Positions 20,101 to 35,100 of a DNA stretch of 64,000 bases are shown one piece after another (the first letter of the stretch is position 1; each line of letters begins with the position of its first letter). The notes beneath the pieces were generated by a model. The model ran no database searches. It saw nothing but the letters and a program-made list of their open reading frames with translations, and was not told the DNA's origin. Origin of the DNA: Mycteria americana (Eukaryota > Chordata > Aves > Ciconiiformes > Ciconiidae); the NCBI RefSeq assembly GCF_035582795.1, contig NC_134367.1:1862501-1926500 (forward strand), read 5' to 3'. The translations under genes and the position numbers were made by a program.

Positions 20101-23100
20101 GATCGCCTGCCGGTTTTGATGGATCAGCTGGAGGGGAGGGAAAAAAAAAAAAAGTGAGGGAGACCTTCAAAACTCCCATGCAGGAGCTTCCCACCCGTCT
20201 GATCCCGTCCGACCGGGATGCGTGGGCTGCAGGCAGGAGCGAGGCTCCCTCCGTCCCCCTGCCCGTGGCCCTGGGATGCGGAGGGGGAAGAATTACCTGC
20301 TGCTGCCCCTGCAGCCGCTGCTGCAGCTGAAGTCGCAGCTGGTTGGGGGCCGTCGGGGGTCTGTTGAGCGTCTGCCGGGGTTGCATGGCCATGCTGGTGG
20401 GGAAGGCGCCGCGGGGCGGCGGTACCTGCACCGGCATGGGTCCGAAGGACGGCTTCTGCCTGACCATGCCGGGGAAGGCGCCGGGGAGGTTGGTGGTGGG
20501 AGAGGCGGAGGAGTAAGGCTGGGGGTACATGCCGGGTTTCTGCTCCATCATGAGCGGTGGGGTGGCTTGTTGGGGCTGGAACCGCTCCGTCAGGGCTTCC
20601 AGCCCGCCGCCCTGGCGAAGGCAAAGGGGGAGGAAAAGATCACTTTGGAGCCCCAGCGGCACCCGACCTCTCCCGGGAGAGCTCCGAGGGGATGGAGGAC
20701 GGGCCTGGCGTGGGGCAGCTCGCTCGTAAGGATGCTGCTGCCTGTAACTCTCACCCCCGGGGCCAGGCTCCAGCCTGGCTAGCACTGCACCGAGGAGGGC
20801 ATTGAACACCCGCTCCCCGGGGCTTAGCAAACCTCCGAGGGATGGAAATGATTTCTTTTGGCTTGCTTGGGAGCAAAGACCAAGGCCAGGCTTTTGGGAA
20901 GGGCTCAGGGCTCGTTTCCCTGGGCTGATGGGGGGGTTGCAGGGAAGCGGTAGGCGATGCTGCCTTCCTCTGCCTTGCTTTGCCTTCCTCTGCCTTCCTC
21001 CTCAGGGCTTGCTAGCACCGAGCTGCTCATCTGGGCTCTAAACAGCAGCATGCCTGGTTGGACAGACCCTAAGGCTCGGAGGATCGACCTGAACGTGGGA
21101 AATAGTTTGTGCTCTCTCTCCTTTCCTATTTTTATGCAGCCTCGGAGGCTCGGCTGGAGGCAGAGGGTACGGCGTTTCAGGTCCCCATCTGCCCCAAGAG
21201 CACCTCGGACACAGGCCATGTCCAAGGGTGGGAGCCGCAGGCCCCCGGGGCTGGGAGAGCTCCCGGGGAAGCACGGCTGTTCTCCTGCGCTGCTCGTAGA
21301 CACCCCTTGCTAGGAACCCACGGGAGACAGGACCTTTAGGTCTATAGCACCGCCATGCCTATACAAACGAGCCACCTTACAGCTGGGGGATGATTTCCAC
21401 ACCGGCAAATCATGATGAGAAGATATTCTGCACTGCTCTAGCTTGGCTCAGGCAGAGAAATTGGGTGTTTGAGCTCTGAACCCACAAAGAAGTAACACCT
21501 TGGAGCCAGAATCCTTAATCCGAGTCCCACGGATTAAGAGAAAGCTGCGTTAAGAGAAACCACACACACAACCCCCCCTCCCCCAAATCCCACCGCCGTT
21601 GGGATTTGGTTAGACGGTGCCCATCAAAGGATTAAGGCTTGAAGGCAGGGATGAGGATATGGGAATGGTGGTGGGGAAAAATATATTGCTTAGGATCAAT
21701 GAAGATGGTGGTGGGGAAAAATAAATTGCTTAAGATAAATTAAGATGGAGCTTATATGGTTCAAGGACTGGATACCAGGACATAAACCAGCAGCCTGCGA
21801 TGGCCAGAAACCGCAGACCTGCTGAAATGAGGCTCCTTCACTCTTCTCTCCCCAAACTACCCAGTTTCCAGCCGCCTCCTGATTAAACTGGGTGCAGCTA
21901 TCTCCAGCACCTCATCCCACCATGTCTGTGGTAGCACGGAGAAGACGGTGGGTTTGGTGAAGGCAGAGTAAATCCCCAAATTCTGCCCCAGGGGATGCGA
22001 ACCCCTACCTGCCACTAACACATCCGGGAGGGGAACTATCCACACATTTTCTTCCCAAAGATGCCTTTATGCTGACGTATTGTTTCCCTAAAGACGTCTT
22101 TCAAGCAAATATTTCATGGAACTATTCAAAATATTTCTGAGGTTCAGCCGAAGCCATGGAAAAAGCCCAAGATTCCCATTAACGAAATGATCCCTGGATG
22201 GGAGCAAAGCTGGGTCGGGGTCCAAACATGAGATAATGCCCCCGAGCCAGGTGCTCCTCGGCACCGGCTTGGTGTGGGGATGCTTGGCAGGGTCAGGTAC
22301 CATCCGAGGGCATCTCAGTCCAGCAGTCCGATGCTGCTGGAGCCTGTCCGGTGCAGGAAAGGGGTGCTGGGGAGCTCTGCCAGCTGAGTCTGCAAAACCC
22401 TTGTGAAAACACCGAGCTGTTGCAGCTGCATCTTTGGCAAGAGCATCTCCGGTCCTTTGCACCCCTAACTTGCGGGGAAGAAAAAAAAAAAAAAAAAAAA
22501 TGGTAGGTGGTGATTTTGGAGGCACAGCCTTGAGAAAAGGGACGTGGCAAATACCTGACTCGGGAATCAAATCACTGACAGGTCCCTCAAATCGCTGACG
22601 AAAAGATAAAACCTCCCAGCAGCACGGCGCAAGGCATCGCGTCAGGGCCACAGAAGGAGATGTGCCACCTCCGGGCTTACGCGATGCTGAATCAGGCCCA
22701 GAGCAGCCAGAGGGATTTGCTCTGAGCAGCTTCTTTCTTAGGACGTCGCATTTGCTAACAGGCTTTCGATTCTGTTCCTTGTTTTGGAAAATGCATGCAT
22801 GCGAGTGCTACGGGGCACGGAAGAAGAAACCTCTCCAAGACAAATCCCAAGCGATCCGTCTCAGTTTCCACGTCCCTTGCTAGCTCCCTGCAGCCAGCTT
22901 TCTCCCCCTGCCATGCCCCGTTATTTATGAAACCCTGGACTCTTCAGAGGCATCTGCCCCCACGGATATCTGCAAACGAGGAGTCTCCACCGGAGCTCAG
23001 CTGCAGAAACCAGGGCCCCAGCGCTATCCGAATAAGACAGCACCACTAAAAGCAAACCTCATTTTTTTTTTTTTCCCCCTGCGGTTCAACCCGAGACAGA

Positions 23101-26100
23101 AGGGCAGCTGCACTGTAAGCCAATCTTGATAGTAAGGGCTGCACGGTTTCATACCAGCGAGGCCATTAGATATATTATTAGGCAGCACAACCCAGGCTCA
23201 GGAATCCCAGGCTGTGGGATTCCAGCTGGAAGGCTCCTCCGTGCCCTAATCCCCCCGGTAAGGTGGGGAAGCAGGACAGCCTGCCAGCTCTCCCCGTTAC
23301 ATGAGCCGCCCGGGGCCGAAAACGCTCGGCCGCCTCTTTGCCAGGCTGCCGGTTCTCATGGGGGATCGCATTTGAAAAGCGAGATATTGTATTTCACGGG
23401 GCTGTTTTCCAGCTTTTTTGGCGGGGGGAGAGAACGGTGCGGTGTTAAGTATCGTCTCTGAATCTGACGCGCTCGTGTGTTCCCACTCACATCTGGCCTC
23501 CTGTTACCAGATGTTGGAAATCCTCCTCCACGCTCACGTCAAGCCTCAGCATCTGGCCCCGTATGTGACCTCCAGTAAGTCCCACGAGTGGTTCTCTCTT
23601 TACCTGGACCAGTTTGTCGATCCCAAGAGCTCGATCCAGCTCGGCCAGCTCCGTCTCGTCTTTGCCGCTGAGGAAGGAGACGAGCTGCTCGAGCAGGGCT
23701 TTCTCGTCGTTCCGACCCTCCGGCGTGGTGGGAGGACAGAGGAGCTCATCCAGCTGCGAGGTGATGCACTGGCTGCGGAGAGAAGAAGTCAAGGGGAGGC
23801 ACGTTAAGGTTTATGAAGCAGCGAGGAGGCTGAGCTGGGACATGCTCGAGTGACACAGCCCCCGCAGCCACGGGGACTCGCTCCCACCCCGCTGCATCGT
23901 GCAAACCCCACGGGATGCAGCCTCGTCCCCCCGGCTCCGACGCCGGCTGAGCCCGCTCGAGCTCAAGCCCTGTGCCGAAACCTGCTTGTAAGGATGAACC
24001 TCTCCACGAAACGGAGCCCGGACAGCGTTTTGGTGAGGTTTGGGAATCAAACTTTGGTGCTTTGGCAGGCTTTGCTCCCGCCGGCGTTTTGGGCAGGACA
24101 GCGGGAAGCAGAGCAAAACTTCTGCCGGCACGAAAGCAGGGAGGCTTGGATGGAGCCAGAGCAGCTGGAAGCAAAGCAGCTGAAGGCAAAGGGGAACCTT
24201 TGAGCTGCAAAAATAAGATTTCTGCAAAGCTCGCTCAATATTCTTTGGGAATAAGATTAATATGTAATGAGAGACATTCCAATGACGTGACTAATTGGAG
24301 TCAATCGGATTTGCTGGGTCTGACACGATGAAGAGAGCCGTGGCACATCACGCTCGCAGAGAGGCACAAAGGCGAGGGCTCGAACATGCCAGCAGTTCCC
24401 AAGCAGCAGACATGTTTATCCTTTTAGCTCCAGATGAGGACCAGATGTACAGTAAGGAACTGAAGCCAATCTGACCGAGGCTGCTGCAGCCAACACATGC
24501 AGCCTAATCCAGGGAAAAGAAATACTCGGCGCTGGGATTTCTTAAATTGCAGAGTGGGAGCGGAGAGGGAAGCGGGGAGACGGAGGTGAAAAGCAGGGCT
24601 AGTTTCACTCCGCAGCCAAGGTCCCTGCTACTTGCTGCTTGTATCCACCCCAGTTCTTCAGTGCTAAGGGCAAAGGACAGTTCGCTGCACAGACATCGTT
24701 CTTGCGGAGGAAGGGGAGGACAGGCTTCTTCTCCACATTAACAGGCAACTAGAGGAGAAATTCAGGTTGGCACCGTCTCTTCAGCCCACGCCAGACCTCT
24801 GCATGGATGGCAGAAGTTGGTTTATAAAGAGATCATGGGGATAATACAACCTTTTTGTAGTAAATAAACCTCCGGTGCGTCCTGCTTTGCAGCCCAATCC
24901 AGCCTGCAGAGCCTTCCCCACCCCTCCTCTCCTCCAGCACCATGCCATGGTGGGGTTCAGACGAGTCTCCGGGCAGGTAACAGGGGGCAAAGGAGATCTT
25001 GGATCCTGTGCATCATGTCCCCAGTCATACTGGTTTCGTGTTGCAAAGGTTTTCTATCCACCGTGACCCTTCAGGCTTTTTTTAAGGCAAAAACTCTGAT
25101 TCTGCATGCGGCGAGGAGGAGAAATTCAGCTACTTGCAGAGATGGTGTCAAATGCTGCTTAAGGTCCCGTAAAACATCTCCCTGGCATGGCCTTCAAGCG
25201 CTGCTCCGAAAGGCTGCAGGTCTCTGGCCCTGCACAGATGTCCTAGAAACCTCAGGCATCTCAGATGGCACTGGGTGCCAGCGTTGAGGCAACCAAATCG
25301 GGCCCCGGGTGGCGTGTTTGACCTTGGGGGATTAGAGGAACGCGTGCGAGAACAGCGACCTGGACTTGCTTCGAGGAGCCTTGGACCTGGCCCAAGGTGT
25401 CCCTCTTCTGCAGAAGACACAAGAGCACTTATGCCTGGGACACGAGAGAGGGGATGTCGTAGTCGTCCCACTTTATCAAGAGGCAAAAAGCAGGGGAGGA
25501 TTTAGGGAACGGGAGAATTTAAAAAGGAAGCTTCTGTTCCCCAGGACACCTGATGCTGGGAGATCTGGGCACCACCAGCTCCTTAAACAAGGCCAGGACC
25601 TCAGACCACCTCCAGCTAACGTGAACCTCCCAGCTGGGAAACTTTACAACCGCCAAAGCAAAAGCTCTGCTGGTTTGATCTCAGCTAAAATATATTTCTC
25701 GGTCCTGTAATATCTGCAGTCCAAAGGCTCCGTCTGCTTGCTCCGACTGCGGTCTCCATCGGGTGGACAGGCAGCTGCTGGGACCGTGGGCGTCTCCCAG
25801 GACAAGCGTGTCCTCCCCAGCCAGAGCACATCTGCAGGTCCTGAGGACCAAAGTCCAGAGGCTTTTCCCCAGCAGAATCTCTTCTCTTGGCCGCAGTGGA
25901 AGCGGGGTTTTGTAGTTGATCACCATACTGCTAGATGGAAGTGTTTAGACCCCACCAAGACGCTGCCAAGGCAGGTCTCACCCACGATGCTCCCTCAGAC
26001 CTATGGCTACTGAAGATACGAGAGGGAACTGAGCTGGGAACCAGCTTCTTCCAGTGTTGCCTCTGCCCACCACCTCTGGCAGGAACCAGCGAGCCCGGAG

Positions 26101-29100
26101 ACCCTAATTCAGGAGGAACAGAGGCTCACCAGGACGAGCAGCCCTCTACCTCTCATAGTGCTGTCATCTCATGGCCCCGGTCCATGTGTTGGCTCTACTG
26201 GTGGCTCCACCACGTGGGGAGCCCACCCTTGCTGTAGGGAGCCGATGGAGCCATGGGAAGTCCCACCACGCAGCATGGTTTTCCTTGCTTTCTCCCCCCT
26301 CGATGCCGAGAAAACCAAACACTACCTTGTAAAACCCTAACCAGGTTGCAATTTTGAAGTGTGGTTGAAACCTCCGCTCCCCAAAGGCAGGGACTGTGTG
26401 AGATTTGTTACCTCCACATCTCACCAGGCTTCAGGCAGATGCCGCCCTTCCACTGGTCCCACCTTGTCTCCTGGCACAGGGCTCTGCCCTGAAAACCACC
26501 CAAGGTGTTTTTCCCACCTGAGGACTCACGGGATGCTGTTGCCAAACGCTTCCCTCCTTGATACCTGCACAGATCCCAAGCCTTCCACGCCAACCTGGGT
26601 CCTCACTCAATAATCCTGCTGCAAAGGGTGAGCCAGAAGAAAATCCAGCTGCCGTCCTCCCAGCTGCACTGACTGGGGAGACAAAAATGTCTACAGCCAG
26701 CCAGACTGACTCAGTGCTTGGAGCACAAGGCTGCTGAGTAAGGTACGGTCATTTTTACCCCATAAGCCACATTTTAAGGAACATTCGTAGCTTAAAAAAC
26801 AGATTGATTTTTCTAGCAGCTCTGCCCTTTGCCAGGTATGCCCCACGGATCTTATCCCAACAAAATAATGACACTGGCAAGGCTTAAAAGGCAAGTTACT
26901 TCCTTGTGGCAAGGACTCGGGCTGATGTAAATGCTCAGTTAAACGGGGATTTGTTTTATCTCCCAGCTCTTTCAAGCAACAAGAGGCTAAGTCTTTCCAG
27001 CAGAAGTCCGAGATCCAGTTGCAGCAGTGGAGACCGCTTAGGCACCTCTCTTCTTGGGCTGAGCAAAGAGCTTTTCGAAATTAATCCAAATTTAGCCCCT
27101 AGAAAAAAGAGGTTTGGCTACCAGCTTGCTCAGATACGACTCTTACATGTGTCTTCTTCAGGACTGGAAAACAGAGGCTGTGCTCATCTGCTAAAGACTT
27201 CAATTAGAAGTGGAAATTCTGCCTCTCTGCGAAGCAGGGCTGGGCTTTGGCAAGAGGATCCGTGCAGAGCTCATCGGTGCTGGCTCTTAAACCAGGTACC
27301 TGAAGCCCTTCCCAGGCCAGGGGGAGGATTCACCTCCCATCCGCATCAAATCCATCTCCATGAGCACTGCTGCCAGCGCTGCTTGCTCAGCGAGGACTTT
27401 GGGGTGCCCCTTGCCCGGCAGGGCATCGACCACCGAGCTCCATCAGCGGGGCTCGCCACCCTTCTGACCTCCCATCCCAAAATATCTGACCTACGGTCTC
27501 CTCCAGCCCGTTTATAGCCAAGGAGTGACGTTGTGCTTTGGGCAGGTGATGGCCCCTTGGCTGCTCCCTGGGGCATGGACCCAAAAAAGGTGGTTAGAAG
27601 ACCGGAGGGGGTTATTTGACCTTGGATTAGAGCTGTAATAATTTTAGCTGAAGTCAAGCACATAAGGACTGCAAAGAGCTGCAGTCGCGTGAAAACACAA
27701 AGCTGTCCCATGGTTCTCCAGATCCCACCACTGCCCCCGGCGAGAAGGGATGCTGGAGAACACCAACCCGAATATTGGCACTGGCAAGGGAGAGCGGGGA
27801 CTTGCAGCATCCTTGGCTCTGCCGTGGATATAGGGGATTATTCAGGTCCAGACATACCCTGGACATCTCCCACCACCCACCTTCCTCATCTACTCACACG
27901 CTTGTCCCTAGAGAGATAACAGACGTCATCTCTTGCATCGTAGCACCCTGCACCGCCCAGGTCCCGGCACTTTATGGTACCAGCAGCAACCACCGCCGCC
28001 GTATGGCAACAGGCAGCCGTGATCATCCCAGCCTGCACTTGCCGGCTTTCCAGGCAGGCAGCAAGCAAGGAGACGTCTCTTTGACCCAGGCAGCTATTGC
28101 CAGGACATCCCGATGTTCTCCTGGGAGAGGTCGGGAAGCCGCCAGCCCCACGGTACTTACTCTTCGGGTTTATTCAGCGCGCCTCGATTCATGGCCGACA
28201 TGCTGTTATCCGTCCAGGGGATCTGCTCCCCCATTCCCGGCTGTCCAAACTGGTGATCCGGCACCCCCATCTCCAGCTCAGGCATTCCTGGGGGGAAAAG
28301 CAGGATGGGGGGAGGAAAGGTTAGTGCGGGGGCAGGGCTCGGGTGCTGCCGGGGGGACCGGGCAAGCTCGGCGCAATGGGATGCCAACCGTGTCCTAAAA
28401 CATCCCTAAAAGGGATGCTAAGATTCACCAGTTATGGCTCTTTTCAACCCAAACTTACAGATATCAGGTGTGGTTTCCTAACCATTAATTATAAGCATGA
28501 ACTTCTGGGTGAAAATCTATGCAGACCCTGCACACACAGCAGATATATAGGACCCTGCGTACCCCGTATGTGCAAATGCTATTAAAATGTTTCCCTTTTC
28601 AGCACGTTTCTAGCAAGATTTTCCAAATTTAGTCAAGTTAGAAGGTTTCTTCTTGAAGGCAAATTGTTACTACCAGAGATTTTAGCTTAAAAAGTAGCCC
28701 ACACCCATTAGCATCTTCTGCCTCTCTTTTGGAGGAAAGTTAATTTGCAGAGGGAAAGGAGCCAACGCAATTAAATTAAGTTGTAGCAGAACTTGGAGCC
28801 CAAGCCCAGGACAGAGAGATTTATGAGGCTGGAGACTTGACGTCATCCCATTTGAAATAAGAATTGGGATTGAAGATCAAACGGCATCTCAGCTAACCCA
28901 GCCCGTGGAGATCCAGCGAGATGGAAAACGGAGGGGTAAGCACATTTCTGGCCGGGGTGGCATCTCTGCCACATAGGGATGTGCCATCGGTGGCCGCCCC
29001 TATGCCAAACCCCCCGAGTTTCTAAGAGAAGTGCTGATGAAGGCGGTTGCCAAAGATGAAAATCTCTCTTCTTTTAACCAAGCTCATTATTTTCTCAATA

Positions 29101-32100
29101 AAATACGTTATTTGCTTGAAAACGCCTGTGGTTACCCAGTGCCCGGTGTCTTTGCTGTTGTCACAAGGAGCCACCAGCTTCACGTGCCACCCGGACCATG
29201 GGGTTTGTTTCAAAAAAGAGAAAGTAAGAGCCCTGAGGGGAAGAAGGTCCAGCTCGGGGATGCTCAGCATCCCAGCGCACGCACCGGCACGGCGGCTCCT
29301 ACCAAGCACTCCTCTATTTCTCGAAATTTCTTAAAAAAAGCCTTAAGGTTGCTTGGCAACAGGCGGATCCCAGGGGTGCCAGCGGCAGCCGCAGCAGCTC
29401 CAGCCGGGCCGGGGAGGCTCACGGCACAGTCGCGGTGCAGCCCATCCCCAATCCTTCCTCGTCCCCAGGCTCATTGATGCTGAAGATCATCAAGGGTTTC
29501 CCAAGAAGAGCATCATTTACCGGCGGCTCATTTATTAGGGTGTGGGTGATGCTCCTCGATGCAGCCAGACCCAGCCGTGGCTTAACGGGTATCAGGGCAG
29601 GATGTAAAATAATAATATATAGCTGCAAGCTGCCGCGACGATGCAACGTGCAGGGCTGATCTCTGCCTTCCCTCCTGGAGGGGACTCGGAGGAGGATGAA
29701 AGCTCTCGTGTGATGCTCTCCTTCTCAAGAGAAGCTGCCCAAACCGAGAGCTTCCCGTGATTCAGAGGGACGGGTTGTGCGCAGGGCTATCCAGAGTTAC
29801 GACCAGTACCAGCCGCGCGCATCCTGCACCCGTGGCCCCTGCGAGCGGGGCCAGAGCTGTGCTCCAGGGTGAACGGTGTGTGAGATGCAGGGCTGATGCT
29901 CTCCTGGAGCCTGGCCACCATCGGAGAGGGGACAGTAGATGAATCCAGCAGCTCTTCTGGTCCCACACTACCGTCATGAGAAGATGAGATCTGGGTTATT
30001 TGCTTTCTGCACCTGCAGTCAAGCCGTTGTACAGCCCCAGTGCACGGTGGCAAGCAAGGTCCCTCCTCCAGGTCATGTTTAGCATCGCTTGATGCATTGA
30101 GGGAAGCATCAAGGGAAGCAGAGGAGGGTGGAGAACCAGCCCAGGCTGCCAAAAATGGCTGAGGTCTGCGGTGTTTTGCTGTCGGCGACTGCAGCAAGGT
30201 GAGGTGAGACTGTTGCTTCTGCAGCTCTTCTCCCAGCACACCACCCGTGCTCCGGGTCTTGTGGAAATTAAACCTCTACCAGTGCCAGGGGAGCCTGAGC
30301 TGCTGTCACCGCTCGGGCGAGGGGATGCAGCCTCCTCTGACTGCCTCCCCGGGAGCTGGGACGGACGGAAAGGTCTTTCTTTTGTCTGAAACTATACCAA
30401 CGCGAAAAGAGAGAAAAGAGAAAGCACAGCTTGGAAGCGTGCTGCTTGTGAGAAGCTGGTGGTGAACAGCGATGCTCGAGCTCCACCCTGCAACGCCTTT
30501 TCTCCCGTGGGACTCCCCGGGAAGCCTCGGCGTAACCTGGAGAAGGCGGAGAGGAGCGGATGCCCGTGGCTGTACGTACCTGTGTCGGGTGGGAAGGGGT
30601 TTGGTGCGGTCACCGTGCCCCTGCCCTGCTGGGACGGCCCGCGGGCGTGCGGGCTGCTGCCGTTGCTCGCAGGACAAGGGACCGGCCTCAGCTGCGCTGG
30701 CTCCAGGGGGTCGCAGAATTCAAACGGGGTCCGACCAGGCTGCACGCCCTGCCCGCTGTTCATGGCTAGAGGTTCATTAAATCATAAAAAAAAAAAAAAA
30801 AGAAACAAAGCACGAGTCAGATCCCTTCCCAAGGCTCATTGCAAGATCACCGGCGCGCGGCAAAATCCTCGCCCTGCCAGGGAGGGAGCCAGCATCAGTA
30901 AGTTTGGAGGGCGAGAAGGGGGTCGCGGTGGGATGTCACCTCGCCTAAAGCTGAAGGCTCGGTCCCACGGGTGGCTTGGTCACCTGTAGCCACCCTGGGG
31001 GAGCCACCCCGGGTGACAACAGCCCCCGGGCAGCGCTGCAGCTCCTGCACGCTGTGCCACGCTGTGTGAAGGTAAGGGGATCCAGGAGCCGGGCTGGCAA
31101 GCAAAAAACAGTAGCTGGAGCTTAAAATAATCAGCTGGGCATAAAAATTAAAAATAATCAACTGGATGTAAGAAAGGCAGGGGGATAGGGGTTGCATCCA
31201 TCTAATATATATAGGCAGGGTTTGAATGCTGCTAAAAGGAGGGTATCAGGACCACGGGGAAGGTGAAGTGCAGCGCTCTCGCTTGATGTAGGCACATCAA
31301 GCAGGCTCTGCTCCCTCCGAGGGTGACCCCGGTGCCGGAGCCGTGCCCCCCTTACGCCTGGCAGCTAGAGCGGAGCCTCAGCAGCGATGCTGCCTGTGCT
31401 GGCTCCTGCCTATGCAGCTCTCATCTATCACCTGCTGGCTTTAAATCGATGCACATGATGTCGTTAGGCCTTGCGTTATTCTCATTTTTATTTAGGTAAG
31501 TTTTTGCAAGTTCAGCTGCAGTTTGCCGTGAGGGAGCACGTCTCAAATGCTCACGTTGAACTGAAAGATGAACGTAAGAAGCTGTTGGCAACCCCTCTCC
31601 CGGCCAGCAGCACCTCTAAATCCTCGGGGACCGGCTTAGGGGTGCACCACTGCTGCTCCGCACGAGTTAAACCCGGCGGCAGCGCCTTCAGCGAGGCTCG
31701 TGGCGGATCTCCTCAGCGATAACTGCTATTTTAGACGCTGTAACCCAGGAGGGCAGCAGTTGGCATTTCAACCACTCGCTCTGCAGCCCCTGCCGCAACC
31801 GTGCTCACCCTCCTCTCCACTCTAACTTGGATGCAGGATTCCCTTTCCTCCGAAGGCAATAAGCCCCGCTCTCTAATTATGCGGAGCATGACGAGCGTCC
31901 CCACTGCTGAAGGTACCAACCATCTCAGCCCTGGGACAAGAAGGTCCTTGGCAAGGAACTACGAGGCTTGAGCGATAAGCCTAATGATGAATTCAGCTCG
32001 GAGGTGATGGGTGAATCGGTTCATGGCTACAGCCACGGGGCTGACAGCTCCTTTGCACTTCCCAGACGTTTCCCCGACGGAGGGGAGGCACAGCCCGGCT

Positions 32101-35100
32101 CCCCGATGCCTCCGGGTTCGACGCAGCCGTCACTCATCACCCTTCTGGCATCCATCTCTTACGCCCTACCCTGTACATCTTCTGTTAGCTGATACTCCAA
32201 TTCATGAGATCCCAAATTCTTCCCCGATGATTTATCGCAGGCAGGGCGACGTTTCAGCCCATAGCACTTTGCTCCAGAGCCTGCCTGCAGCTCGCAGAGG
32301 GGGTTTTTTTGGGGGGGTTAGAGACCTGCAAACCATTGCTCGGTGGCACGATGCTGTGCTGCCCTCAGAGGGTCCCCCCTGAGAGCCCACTGCAAACCCA
32401 GCCTCCCAGGTGGGCTTCACCCCACTTCACAGCACAATTTTGGCCGTGTTCACACCACCGCGTTGCTTTTCCTTCTGCTACGATGCTCCTACCCTTTTAA
32501 AGGCTCTGCAACCCGAGTCCTCCGAAAATATCCCAGCCCTGCCTGCCAGAGCCACCTCGCGGGCTTCTTGCTGGGCTGGAACCCAAAACCTCCTCATCTC
32601 CATTTGCTGAATAAGTAAGAGGACGATTATCCCTCCCTGGGTAGGATGTGGACCAGCATCTAACTGGTTTATACTGGGCCCTGTCCTGCCGCTCACTCTT
32701 CCTTCCCTCTGCTCTGAAAGCTGCACTTCAGCATTCAAGACTCAATGCGATTTGCAGCGGCAGCGATACGGGGGATGTGACAGATGATTACATCCATGAA
32801 AAATCAAGCGTGGGATGGGAAAAGCCCCACGGGGCCGGGACCGGCTCGGGCACGCTGCCCCGGGGTACCAAAGGGGACAGGCGAGCATCCCTCACGCTGC
32901 GGGGCTTGGGGCTGGCACGGGGACGTCCATCATGGCAAGCGCGCGGCACGGGCTCTGACCAAGCACGCCACGATGGCAGGAGCCGCTGGGTGCAGTTATT
33001 TGGGCAAATTTATGCTGCAATTGGTAAAAGCTTGCTTCCCCCGTGGCGGATGCGGGCGGTTTGCTGGGAAGAGCTGTGCCTCTGTTACTGCCCAGCCTGG
33101 GGAAGCCCACCCCGAGGAGCCCCAGCCGGAGCCTCCAGCCATGGGGTCCACGTATGCTTTTGCTACGTAACACCCTGAATTTATTATTTGCCTGCAGGCT
33201 CCTTCAGGAGAGAAATCCTAATTTTTTCTTTGGTAAAACTGCTCCCTTTGGAGAAAAATCAGGTCTTTTTTTTTTTTCCCACGCCTAGAAAAAAGGTCCC
33301 GATGCTGCACCTGAGCGTATGAAGTCTCAAACCCCTGTCTGGAAGCAACAGCGATGCTTTGAAACCTCAGACACCTCCGGCTGAGCCCGCCTGCTCCCGT
33401 GCGACCACGCGCGCATCTCGGAGGGACAGAATCCCTCTCCCCTTACTCACGTCACGGCTGCTTGCAGGGGGACCGTGGGGCTCCCCGCCACCAGCCTCGC
33501 ACCAGCCTGCAGAGCCCAGGTCCCCCAGAGCATCACCAGGATGGCGGCACCCCAGCAGAGCTGGTGACGGAGAAGACCTTCCCCTCCCACCCCCCGGCAG
33601 GGACCCGGTTTGGGGGCGAGCGCCGGTGTTCCCCGGGGGCGGACACGTACGGTTGAGTCCCGTGGGGGCTCTGGCAGCGGTGCTGGGCTGCAGGGGGGCT
33701 GCCAGCATCTCCGGTTTGACGGTGACGCCGGCCACGCCGCTCTCGCTTCTCTCCGGTCCGCACAAGCCGGGCAGCTGAGCCGCCTTCTCCAGCGAGGGCA
33801 GGAGCTGGTCCAGCTGCTCCAGTTCGGCAGCAAACTAAGGAAGGGGGGGAAAAAAAAAAAAAAAATCACAGGTCGATGATTGAGCCCAATGCACAACCTC
33901 GGCGAGACCAAGCGCTGCTTTCGCACGCACGAAGCCCCCCAGCGCTGCTCCCCCCATCCCTTCGCTTGCCAAAACACCGAGCATCTCGCATGGATAGAGA
34001 ACCGGCCCCGCACGCCTCTGCCCGGCTCGATGCAGACCCTGGGGGGACAAGGACTGTCCCCTCCCAGCACATGGGTCCCCACCCTGGAGCCCAGTCCTCG
34101 GCGGCAGCTTCGAGATGCTTGCGTGCTGCAATTAGCATAGTTATTAACGGTATATATAACCTCCAGCTATTTAAAATGGGAGATAATTTGCTTTGTTAAT
34201 ATATATATGCTTATGCTGAAATTATAATAATAAAATATGGTCTGGTCTAAGAAACAGAAGTGACTTTTTGGAACAAGTGTCCAAAACCGATGCTGGCCTC
34301 GGGCATGTAATTATCCTCAATGGGGTAGTAAAATATCATTCAGCTTTTCCAGCCTTCATCAGCGCTAGGAGTGGAAGAGTAGATGTTTAGCCTGGGGACT
34401 CAAATAAATGGGAAAGTTACTGGGAACGGGATTTGCACCAGTGGCTGTAATAGCGGCGCTGTAAAGCAGCAGGTTGGGATTAAAGGGGATGAGATAAATG
34501 AGCTTTGGCTAAAAAGAAAAATATCTCAAGGGAAGCTAAATGCTTTAAAATCTAAGGATGCAGCCTGCTTCCAGAAGAGCCGCCCCTCAGTGTTAGGGAA
34601 AGCCTGGCCATTAACACGGGGCAATTAGTAGACAACTTGACAGCACTAGGTAAAATCTTTGCATTTGATGGAGGGAATGATGGTCCGGTCCGGAGAAGAT
34701 GGAGAAATCTGGCAGGAACTGGGATCCCGGCTTTGATAAGAGGCTCTGCCATCAGCCGAGACGCGAGGCTGCAGCCGACAGCCCCTGCCCGTGATAAATA
34801 GCCGGGAGGCCGCTGGCTTTGGGCATCCTGGGATGCCTCTGCACTTCCCTGGCTGACGGAGCAGCGTTAAAGACCTCTCACCGAGGTGACAGCTTTGCCC
34901 CTTGCCAGAAGAAATCATGGGAAGTTTCTCCCTAAATCCTAGCTAGAAATATTTCATCTCTCAGCTAAAATCCTCCAAGCCGGCGGCAATCCCCATCGCC
35001 ACGGCAGCTGCTTCCAGTTTCGCCTCCACAACGCACAGGTCGGTGCATCGCAAGGACAAAGCCTGGGGCGGCTGCGGGAAGCTCCAGCTTGGGATGGACC

